NCBI GenBank assembly: GCA_964560325.1 | Contig: CAZLLV010000534.1 | Location: 1 to 13,420 of the forward strand | From: CAZLLV01 sp964560325 | GTDB taxonomy: Bacteria; Acidobacteriota; Thermoanaerobaculia; Multivoradales; DATKCC01 | Reading direction: 5' to 3' | DNA length: 13,420 nt | Shown: piece by piece, positions 5,934 to 12,005 of the stretch | Layout: every line of letters begins with the position of its first letter | Numbering within the stretch: position 1 is the first letter of the stretch | Made by a program: the position numbers and the translations under genes | Notes under the pieces: generated by a model | What the model saw: only the letters and a program-made list of their open reading frames with translations | Told to the model about the DNA's origin: nothing | Databases searched by the model: none

Positions 5934-8468
5934 ATGCCCCACCCGGTCGATCCACGCCCCCCGGCTGCCCCGACGCTCTTCGCCCGCGCCGCGGTTGCGG
6001 CGCTGCTCGCCGCCCTGTTCGCCCCCGGTCTCCTGCCGGCCGTGACCCCCGACGAGGACCCGACCGCGGCGGTCTACCGCACGCCGGCGCAGACGCTGGT
6101 CGACATGGTCGACGCGCCGCCCACGCCGGGCTTCCTGCTGTCGCCGTCGAAAGACCTGGCGGTCGTGCTCGAGCGCCCGAACCTGCCGCCGATCGAGGAG
6201 CTGTCGCGCCGCGAGCTGAAGCTCGCCGGGCTGCGGATCGACCCGACCACCAACGGCCCGAGCCGTGGGGGCCACCTGACCGGCCTCACCCTCCTGCGGC
6301 TGGCGGACGGCGAGGAGCGTCCCGTCACCGGTCTGCCCGCCGAGCCGCGGCTCGGTTCGGTCGCGTTCTCTCCCGACGGAGCGTGGCTCTCGTTCACCCA
6401 CACGGCGCAAGACCGCATCGAGCTCTGGGCGGCCGAGGTCGCGACCGGCGAGGCGCGCCGGCTGGGGGACGTGCGGTTGAACACGGCGGCCTTCGAGGGC
6501 CCGTCCTGGCTGCCCGACTCGCGCACGCTGATCGTTCCGCTGGTGCCGGAAGGGCGCGGAGCGGAGCCGGAGGAGGTGACGGTCCCCGGCGGACCGGTGA
6601 TCCAGGAGAGCGCGGGGAGGAAGGCGCCCGCCCGCACCTATCAGGATCTGCTCGCCAGCGCCTACGACGAAACACTCTTCGACCACTACCTGACGGCCCG
6701 TCTCGCGCGCGTCGGGGTCGACGGCACGGTCACGCCGCTCGGCGAGCCCGGGGTGCTCTGGAGCTTCGACCCGTCGCCCGACGGCCGCTACGTGCTCGCC
6801 GAGTGGCTGCACCGGCCGTACTCTTACCTGGTCCCAGTGTTCCGCTTCCCGAAACGGGTCGAGGTGCTCAATGCGGCGACCGGCGCCCGGGTGCGCGAGA
6901 TCGCCGACCTGCCGCTCCACGACGCGGTGCCGATCGCCTTCGGGTCGGTGCCGGCCGGGCCGCGGGACCACGCCTGGCGCGACGACGCCCCCGCCACCCT
7001 CTTCTGGGCCGAGGCGCTCGACGGCGGCGACGCCGGGGCCGAGGCCGAGGAGCGGGACCGCCTCTTCCTGCTGGCGGAGCCGTTCGACGGCGAGCCGGAG
7101 CCGTTCGCCACCCTCGCCTTGCGCTACGGCGGGGTCGAGTGGGGGAGCGACGAGCTCGCGCTCGTCTCCGAGTGGTGGTGGCAGACGCGGCACCAGCGCA
7201 CCTGGCGCGTGCGTCCCGCCGATCCGGACGCCGAGCCCGCCCTCGTCTTCGACTTCTCCTGGGAGGACCGCTACAGCGACCCCGGCGCGCCGGTGACCAC
7301 CCGCGACGCCCGCGGCCGCGAGGTGCTCCGGATCGACGGCGAAGAGACGCTCTATCTGATCGGCGACGGCGCCTCGCCGGAAGGGGACCGCCCGTTCCTC
7401 GACCGGCTCGACGTCGGCTCGGGCGAGACGGAGCGCCTCTTCCGCTCCGAGGCGCCGTACTACGAGAAGCCGCTCGATCTGCTGGCGAGCGGGACCGGCG
7501 CCGGAGCGCTCCTGACCCTTCGCGAGTCGGTCGAGGAGCCGCCCAACGCCTTCGTCCGCGAGCTCGCCGGCGGTTCCTACGGCGAGCCGCGGCGGATCAC
7601 CGACTTCCCGCACCCGACGCCGCAGCTCGTCGGAGTCCACAAGGAGCTGATCCGCTACCCGCGCGCGGACGGAGTGGAGCTCACCGCCACGCTCTACCTG
7701 CCGCCGGGGCACGACCCGGCCGAGGACGGGCCGCTCCCGCTCCTCGTCTGGGCCTACCCGACCGAGTTCAAGAGCGCCGACGCGGCGAGCCAGGTCACCG
7801 ACTCGCCGTACCGTTTCGTCCGCGTCGGCTGGTACTCGCCGCTCGTCTTCCTCGCCCGCGGCTACGCCGTGCTCGACGACCCGAGCATGCCGATCGTCGG
7901 CGAGGGCGAGGTGGAGCCGAACGACACCTACGTCGAGCAGCTCGTGGCTTCCGCGGCGGCGGCGGTCGACGAGGCGGTCCGGCGCGGCGTCGCCGAGCCG
8001 GGGAGAGTCGCGATCGGCGGCCACTCCTACGGCGCCTTCATGGCCGCCAACCTGCTCGCCCACTCCGACCTGTTCGCGGCCGGCATCGCGCGCAGCGGCG
8101 CCTACAACCGGACGCTCACCCCGTTCGGCTTCCAGGCCGAGGAGCGCACGGTCTGGGACGCGCCGGAGGTCTACGCCGCGATGTCGCCGTTCCTGCACGC
8201 CGAGAAGGTCGACGAGCCGATCCTCCTCATCCACGGCGACGCCGACAACAACTCCGGCACCTTCCCGATGCAGAGCGAGCGCTTCTACGGTGCCCTCAAG
8301 GGGCTGGGCGGCACCGCGCGGCTGGTGATGCTGCCGCTCGAGAGCCACGGCTACCGGGCGCGCGAGTCGGTGCTCCACATGCTCTGGGAGATGGACCGCT
8401 GGCTCGAGACCTACGTCGCGGAGGGGAGCGCCGAGGGCGTGGCGGCCGGCGCCGCGGCGAACCCGTGA
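5934..8468 (+). CDS. Exported S9 family serine peptidase, glutamyl endopeptidase C (CGEP)-like
   Basis: This 844-residue serine peptidase of the prolyl-oligopeptidase clan most resembles the S9D group (plant chloroplast glutamyl endopeptidase and bacterial homologues), which cuts after Glu. The N terminus has a Pro-rich start and a hydrophobic segment at about 17-39 ending LLPAV, a likely signal peptide or anchor. A beta-propeller follows, with TolB/WD40-like repeats such as AFSPDGAWLSF (~144) and DPSPDGRYVLAEW. The alpha/beta-hydrolase domain runs from about 580 to 830. The catalytic triad is visible: Ser698 in GGHSYGAFM, Asp771 in HGDADNNSG and His805 in ESHGYRARES. The HGDADNN...MQSERFYGALKG and ESHGYRARES blocks are what point to S9D rather than dipeptidyl peptidase IV. 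AGGAGG fixes the start. The final TGA overlaps the GTG start of the moaB-like gene. It is divergent from the M28 peptidase gene. Specificity for Glu is inferred. Confidence 0.92.
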   Translation: MPHPVDPRPPAAPTLFARAAVAALLAALFAPGLLPAVTPDEDPTAAVYRTPAQTLVDMVDAPPTPGFLLSPSKDLAVVLERPNLPPIEELSRRELKLAGLRIDPTTNGPSRGGHLTGLTLLRLADGEERPVTGLPAEPRLGSVAFSPDGAWLSFTHTAQDRIELWAAEVATGEARRLGDVRLNTAAFEGPSWLPDSRTLIVPLVPEGRGAEPEEVTVPGGPVIQESAGRKAPARTYQDLLASAYDETLFDHYLTARLARVGVDGTVTPLGEPGVLWSFDPSPDGRYVLAEWLHRPYSYLVPVFRFPKRVEVLNAATGARVREIADLPLHDAVPIAFGSVPAGPRDHAWRDDAPATLFWAEALDGGDAGAEAEERDRLFLLAEPFDGEPEPFATLALRYGGVEWGSDELALVSEWWWQTRHQRTWRVRPADPDAEPALVFDFSWEDRYSDPGAPVTTRDARGREVLRIDGEETLYLIGDGASPEGDRPFLDRLDVGSGETERLFRSEAPYYEKPLDLLASGTGAGALLTLRESVEEPPNAFVRELAGGSYGEPRRITDFPHPTPQLVGVHKELIRYPRADGVELTATLYLPPGHDPAEDGPLPLLVWAYPTEFKSADAASQVTDSPYRFVRVGWYSPLVFLARGYAVLDDPSMPIVGEGEVEPNDTYVEQLVASAAAAVDEAVRRGVAEPGRVAIGGHSYGAFMAANLLAHSDLFAAGIARSGAYNRTLTPFGFQAEERTVWDAPEVYAAMSPFLHAEKVDEPILLIHGDADNNSGTFPMQSERFYGALKGLGGTARLVMLPLESHGYRARESVLHMLWEMDRWLETYVAEGSAEGVAAGAAANP

Positions 8469-8977
8469 CCGGGCCGAGCGACGAGCATCGCGCCGAGGCG
8501 GCGGGTCTGACCGCGGCCTGCGCCGTCCTCACGGTCTCGGATACCCGCACCGCCGAGACCGACGAGGGCGGCCGGCGGATCGTCGCGGCGCTCGAGGTGG
8601 CGGGCCACCGGGTGGCCGAGCGGGCGATCGTGCCGGACGAGCCGACGGAGGTCGCCGCACGCCTCTCGGCCTGGCTCGCGGCGGGCCGCGTCGAGCTGAT
8701 CGTCACCACCGGCGGCACCGGCGTCGCGCGCCGCGACACCACCGTCGAGGTCGTCGAGCGCCTGCTGGAGAAGCGGCTCGACGGCTTCGGCGAGATCTTC
8801 CGCATGCTGTCGTACCGGGAGATCGGCGCCGCCGCCATGCTCAGCCGAGCGCTCGCCGGCACCGTCGGCGGAGTCGCGCTCTTCGCTCTGCCCGGCTCGA
8901 AGGCGGCGGTGCGCCTCGCGATGGAGGAGCTGGTGGTGCCCGAGCTGCCCCATCTGCTCCGCGAGCTGCGCAAGTAG
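8465..8977 (+). CDS. moaB: MoaB/MogA-family molybdopterin protein
   Basis: This 170-residue cytoplasmic protein of the MoCF-binding fold belongs to the group that adenylylates molybdopterin (MogA, archaeal MoaB) in molybdenum cofactor synthesis. Landmarks are AVLTVSDTRT (20-29), VPDE (56-59), TTGGTG (81-86), RRDTT (89-93), DGFGEIFRMLS (106-116), LSRALAG (126-132) and LPGS (142-145). Length and motif order match E. coli MoaB closely. E. coli MoaB itself appears dispensable for cofactor synthesis, so the active role here is inferred. The GTG start at 8465 overlaps the preceding TGA as GTGA, and no Shine-Dalgarno sequence is seen just upstream, so translation probably depends on coupling to the S9 peptidase gene. 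No other cofactor gene is in the window, and pairing with a secreted peptidase is odd. Confidence 0.88.
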   Translation: MTGPSDEHRAEAAGLTAACAVLTVSDTRTAETDEGGRRIVAALEVAGHRVAERAIVPDEPTEVAARLSAWLAAGRVELIVTTGGTGVARRDTTVEVVERLLEKRLDGFGEIFRMLSYREIGAAAMLSRALAGTVGGVALFALPGSKAAVRLAMEELVVPELPHLLRELRK

Positions 8978-9021
8978 GATCGGTTCGCCTTCGAAGCGGT
9001 TTCATCGATCATCGAACACCT

Positions 9022-9028
9022 GGAGGAG
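9022..9028 (+). promoter_or_regulatory. Ribosome binding site of the peroxiredoxin gene
   Basis: GGAGGAG lies 6 nt before the GTG start at 9035. It supports this GTG as the true start, since there is no ATG nearby in the frame. The preceding gap (8978-9021) is short and shows no clear terminator, so co-transcription with moaB is possible. Confidence 0.8.
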
Positions 9029-9034
9029 ACGCTC

Positions 9035-9487
9035 GTGAACAAAGGAGACAAGCTGCCGAAGCTCGCCCTGCCCGACCAGGACGGGAAGATTCGCACCGTG
9101 GCCGACCTGTCCGGGCCGAAGGGGCTCGTGCTCTACGTCTATCCGAAGGACGACACCCCGGGCTGCACCGTCGAGGCGAAGGACTTCCGGGATCTCTTGC
9201 CCGAGCTCCGCGAGAGGGGCTTCGAGGTCGCAGGGGTTTCCCCCGACCCGGCCGCGTCGCACTGCGACTTCCGCGACAAGTACGAGCTCACCTTCCCGCT
9301 CCTGACCGACGAGGACGCGAAGTTCCTCGAGCAGATCGGCGCCTACGGCGAGAAGACGATGTACGGCAAGAAGTCGGTCGGCATCATCCGGAGCACGGTC
9401 GTGGTCGACCCGGAGGGAAAGGTCGTCCGCCACTACCCGAACGTCCGCGCCAAGGGCCACGCCGAGCGGGTGCTGCGCGAGCTGTGA
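9035..9487 (+). CDS. bcp: Thioredoxin-dependent peroxiredoxin, PrxQ/Bcp family
   Basis: This 150-residue cytoplasmic peroxiredoxin reduces hydrogen peroxide and organic hydroperoxides using thiol donors. It starts at GTG with a good ribosome site. The thioredoxin-like fold shows LVLYVYPKDDTPGCT, with Thr41, Pro42 and the peroxidatic Cys44, then GVSPDPAASH, FPLLTDED and the active-site Arg119 in GIIRSTVVVD. Length is normal for the family. The common PrxQ resolving cysteine five residues after the peroxidatic one is absent: the motif reads CTVEAK, with Lys49 in that place. The only other cysteine is Cys77 in ASHCDF, on the helix that carries the resolving cysteine in a second PrxQ subgroup, but about one helical turn early. 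The protein is therefore either that subgroup with a shifted cysteine or functionally 1-Cys. Confidence 0.95.
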   Translation: MNKGDKLPKLALPDQDGKIRTVADLSGPKGLVLYVYPKDDTPGCTVEAKDFRDLLPELRERGFEVAGVSPDPAASHCDFRDKYELTFPLLTDEDAKFLEQIGAYGEKTMYGKKSVGIIRSTVVVDPEGKVVRHYPNVRAKGHAERVLREL

Positions 9488-9520
9488 CAGCGCCGCCGCG
9501 CCGCGTCCACCTCCGCCGAA

Positions 9521-9543
9521 CGCCGCGCACCCGGGGCGCGGCG
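9521..9543. terminator. GC-rich hairpin between peroxiredoxin and cls-like genes
   Basis: CGCCGCGC (9521-9528) and GCGCGGCG (9536-9543) form a perfect 8-bp stem with the 7-base loop ACCCGGG. No T tract follows, so intrinsic termination is doubtful. It starts 33 bp after the peroxiredoxin stop and ends 9 bp before the candidate -10 box of the next gene, so it could also act in that promoter. Confidence 0.35.
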
Positions 9544-9552
9544 CTCCGCGGA

Positions 9553-9558
9553 TAGACT
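9553..9558 (+). promoter_or_regulatory. Candidate -10 box (TAGACT) giving a leaderless mRNA
   Basis: TAGACT fits the TANNNT -10 pattern and is followed by only 8 bases before the ATG at 9567. Transcription normally begins 6-9 bases after the box, so the mRNA would start at or beside the ATG. No Shine-Dalgarno sequence is present between box and ATG, consistent with leaderless translation. Confidence 0.5.
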
Positions 9559-9566
9559 GCCCGCCG

Positions 9567-10898
9567 ATGTCCTCCCGATCCCGCCGACGCTGGAGCCCGG
9601 TCCCGCGCCCGCGGCCCGGCCGCCGTCTGCCGCGCGCTCTCCGTGCCGGGCGGGTGGGCGTGCGCGTGCGCGGCCTGGAAGGAGGGCTCGCGGACCCCGG
9701 CTTCGAGGCGCTCCTCTCGGAGATCGACGACTCGGTCGTCCACCCCGGCAACCGGATCGAGGTCTACACCTCGGGCGACCGGGCGTTCGCCGCCATGCGA
9801 GAGGCGATCCGCGGCGCCCGGCAGGAGCTCCTCGTCGAGTCGTACATCTGGCGCGACGACGCCACCGGCCGCGAGCTGCTCGACGAGCTGTGCCGCGCCG
9901 TCGAGCGGGGCGTGACGGTGCGCGCGCTCGCCGACGCGATCGGCTCGTTCGAGACGCGGCGGGAGTTCTGGCGCGAGATGGCGGCGCGCGGCATCGAGAC
10001 GCGGCGCTTCCATCCGCTCGTCTCCGAGCTCTGGAACCATCTCTACCGGGACCACCGGAAGATCCTGGTCGTCGACCGGCAGATCGCCTTCACCGGCGGC
10101 ATGAACATCATGGAGGAGTCCGGCTCGTTTCCGCTCGGCGGACGCGGCCTCGGCTCGGGGAGCGGGAGCGACCGCGGCGCCGCGGCCGGGACCGGGCAGT
10201 GGCGCGACACGCACGTGCGGCTCGCCGGCCCGGCCGCCCGGGAGATGGCGGTCGTCTTCGCCGAGGGGTGGGAGCGGGCGCGGGGCACGCCGTTCGAGAT
10301 CGAGCCGCCGCCCGAAGAGGGGGAGGAGCCTGCGGCGGACGGCGGCGAGGGCGCCGGCGTGCTGGTGCTCGACGCCCGCCCCAACCGGGGCTATGCCGAG
10401 GCGGCGTCGATCCTGACGGCGATCGTCACGGCCGCTCGCGAGCGCGTCTGGATCACCAACGCCTACTTCGCCCCGCGGCGGGCGGCGGTTCGGATCCTCG
10501 GCTCGGCGGCGCAACGCGGCGTCGACGTGCGCCTGCTGCTGCCCGGCCTCACCGACGTGCCGATCGTGCGGCACGCCGGCCACGGCTTCTACAAGGCGCT
10601 CCTCGACCGCGGAGTCCGGATCTTCGAGTACCAGCCGGCGATCCTGCACGCCAAGTCGATGGTCGCCGACGGCCTCGCCTCGGTCGTCGGCTCGACCAAC
10701 CTCGACTTCCGCTCCTTCCACTTCAATGCCGAGTGCAACCTGGTGATCCTCGACCGCCCGACCGGCGCCCGGCTCGAGCGGGCGTTCGAGGACGACCTCG
10801 CGAAGTCGGAGGAGATCGTCCTCGAGACCTGGCGGCGGCGCGGTGTCCTCCACAAGCTCGGCGACCGGCTCGCCCGGACCTTGAGCCCTCTGCTGTAA
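9567..10898 (+). CDS. cls: Cardiolipin synthase-like phospholipase D protein
   Basis: This 443-residue protein has two phospholipase D domains and likely transfers a phosphatidyl group between phospholipids to make cardiolipin at the inner membrane. The two catalytic HKD motifs are intact: His163, Lys165, Asp170 in DHRKILVVD, followed by FTGGMNI, and His361, Lys363, Asp368 in LHAKSMVAD, followed by GSTNLDFRS. There are no N-terminal transmembrane helices, so it resembles ClsB rather than ClsA. Instead residues 1-35 are strongly Arg/Pro-rich, perhaps for membrane contact. Two low-complexity inserts are notable: Gly/Ser-rich at about 186-210, between GGMNI and the conserved WRDTH, and acidic/Pro-rich at about 244-264, between the two domains. 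The start is supported by a TANNNT box 8 nt before the ATG; there is no ribosome site. A different phospholipase D reaction is possible. Confidence 0.88.
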   Translation: MSSRSRRRWSPVPRPRPGRRLPRALRAGRVGVRVRGLEGGLADPGFEALLSEIDDSVVHPGNRIEVYTSGDRAFAAMREAIRGARQELLVESYIWRDDATGRELLDELCRAVERGVTVRALADAIGSFETRREFWREMAARGIETRRFHPLVSELWNHLYRDHRKILVVDRQIAFTGGMNIMEESGSFPLGGRGLGSGSGSDRGAAAGTGQWRDTHVRLAGPAAREMAVVFAEGWERARGTPFEIEPPPEEGEEPAADGGEGAGVLVLDARPNRGYAEAASILTAIVTAARERVWITNAYFAPRRAAVRILGSAAQRGVDVRLLLPGLTDVPIVRHAGHGFYKALLDRGVRIFEYQPAILHAKSMVADGLASVVGSTNLDFRSFHFNAECNLVILDRPTGARLERAFEDDLAKSEEIVLETWRRRGVLHKLGDRLARTLSPLL

Positions 10899-10901
10899 CC
10901 C

Positions 10902-10933
10902 GACGGGAAGCCGGACCGGAAGGGGACCCGAAG
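10902..10933. repeat. Three phased direct repeats, GAC(C/G)(C/G)GAAG, upstream of tdh
   Basis: GACGGGAAG (10902-10910), GACCGGAAG (10914-10922) and GACCCGAAG (10925-10933) are near-identical 9-base units at spacings of 12 and 11 bp, close to one helical turn, so they would lie on one face of the DNA. A weaker fourth, GACACCGAT, starts at 10935. The third copy falls where the -35 region would be relative to the TAAGAT box. They begin 3 bp after the cls-like gene stop. The repeats are seen directly; binding of a regulator is inferred. Confidence 0.5.
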
Positions 10934-10951
10934 GGACACCGATCGCCGGGG

Positions 10952-10957
10952 TAAGAT
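10952..10957 (+). promoter_or_regulatory. Candidate -10 box (TAAGAT) of tdh, giving a leaderless mRNA
   Basis: TAAGAT differs from TATAAT at two bases, fits TANNNT, and is followed by 9 bases before the ATG at 10967. The transcript would begin at or within a few bases of the start codon. No Shine-Dalgarno sequence lies between them. Confidence 0.5.
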
Positions 10958-10966
10958 CCGGCCGCC

Positions 10967-11977
10967 ATGGATCGGATTCTCGTCACCGGAGCCCTCGGAC
11001 AGATCGGATCGGAGCTGGTGCCCGCGCTGCGCGAGCGCCACGGCGCCGACCGGGTCGTCGCCTCTGACCTGAAGCAGCCGGCGGCCGGAGCGGGGCGGGA
11101 GCTCGCGGAGGCGGGGCCGTTCGAGCGCCTCGACTGCACCGACGCCGAGTCCGTTCGGGCGGTCGTCGAGCGCCACGGCGTCGGCACCGTCTACCACCTG
11201 GCGGCGCTCCTCTCGGCGACCGCCGAGGAGCGGGTGCGGGCGGCTTGGGACCTGAACGCGAACGCGGTGCTCGACCTGCTGGAGCTCGCCCGCGAGCGCG
11301 GCCTCTCGCTCTTCGTGCCGAGCTCGATCGCAGCCTTCGGCCCCACCACGCCGAGCGCCGAGACACCCCAGGTGACGATCCAGCGGCCGAACACCATCTA
11401 CGGCATCACCAAGGTCGCGGGCGAGCTGCTGTGCGACTACTACCACGAGCGCTTCGGCGTCGACGTGCGCGGGCTGCGCTTCCCGGGCCTGATCTCGTAC
11501 GCGGCGATGCCGGGCGGCGGCACCACCGACTACGCCGTCCAGATCTTCCACGACGCGCTCGAGCACGGCCGCTACACCTGCTTTCTCGAAGCCGACACCC
11601 GGCTCGACATGATGTACATGCCGGACGCGATCCGTGCCATCCTCGAGCTGATGGAGGCGGACCCCGACCGCCTCGAGGACCGGAACGCCTTCAACGTCAC
11701 CGCGATGCAGCTCACCCCGGCGACGCTGGCCGACGAGATCCGCCGCCACCTGCCCGACTTCACGATCGACTACGCTCCGGACGAGCGGCGCCAGCGGATC
11801 GCCGATTCCTGGCCGGATTCCATGGACGACTCGGAGGCCGCGCGGCAGTGGGGCTGGGAGCCGCGCTACGGCCTGGAGGCGATGACGGCCGATATGCTGG
11901 AGAACCTGCGAGCCCGCGGCGTCGGCCGCGACGCCGGAGCGAGCACCGACGAACACCGCCTGGCGGCGAAGCGCTGA
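10967..11977 (+). CDS. tdh: L-threonine 3-dehydrogenase, short-chain (SDR) type
   Basis: This 336-residue enzyme oxidises L-threonine with NAD+ to 2-amino-3-oxobutyrate in the cytoplasm. It is the extended-SDR, UDP-galactose-epimerase-like type, not the zinc alcohol-dehydrogenase type of E. coli. The Rossmann glycines are Gly8, Gly11 and Gly14 in TGALGQIGSEL. The acidic residue Asp34 in VASDLK suits NAD rather than NADP. The active site shows Ser119/Ser120 in VPSSIAAFG and the Tyr145-Lys149 pair in IYGITKVAGELL. Subfamily-specific blocks are MPGGGTTDYAVQIF and YTCFLEADTRLDMMYMPDAI, which separate it from generic epimerases. The kbl gene, encoding the next enzyme, follows 28 bp later, which strongly supports the assignment. 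Phased repeats and a -10 box precede it. Confidence 0.95.
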   Translation: MDRILVTGALGQIGSELVPALRERHGADRVVASDLKQPAAGAGRELAEAGPFERLDCTDAESVRAVVERHGVGTVYHLAALLSATAEERVRAAWDLNANAVLDLLELARERGLSLFVPSSIAAFGPTTPSAETPQVTIQRPNTIYGITKVAGELLCDYYHERFGVDVRGLRFPGLISYAAMPGGGTTDYAVQIFHDALEHGRYTCFLEADTRLDMMYMPDAIRAILELMEADPDRLEDRNAFNVTAMQLTPATLADEIRRHLPDFTIDYAPDERRQRIADSWPDSMDDSEAARQWGWEPRYGLEAMTADMLENLRARGVGRDAGASTDEHRLAAKR

Positions 11978-11984
11978 GCCGCCC

Positions 11985-11993
11985 GGAGAGGAG
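11985..11993 (+). promoter_or_regulatory. Ribosome binding site of kbl
   Basis: A purine run beginning GGAGAGGAG lies about 12 nt before the ATG at 12006, within the 28-bp tdh-kbl gap. Spacing is slightly long, but the purine tract continues to 11999, so a closer pairing is possible. Confidence 0.6.
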
Positions 11994-12005
11994 AGAGAAG
12001 CCAAG

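Noticed and set aside
5883..8378. Minus-strand open frame of 831 codons opposite the S9 peptidase gene
   Set aside because: It has shadow-type Arg/Val/Glu/Gly composition and no domain; the plus-strand frame carries the whole S9 catalytic triad.
6383..8464. Plus-strand frame running into the moaB-like gene, which could look like a very long N-terminal extension
   Set aside because: The upstream part is an Arg-rich frame-shifted reading of the S9 gene. MoaB proteins are about 170 residues, which matches a start at GTG 8465.
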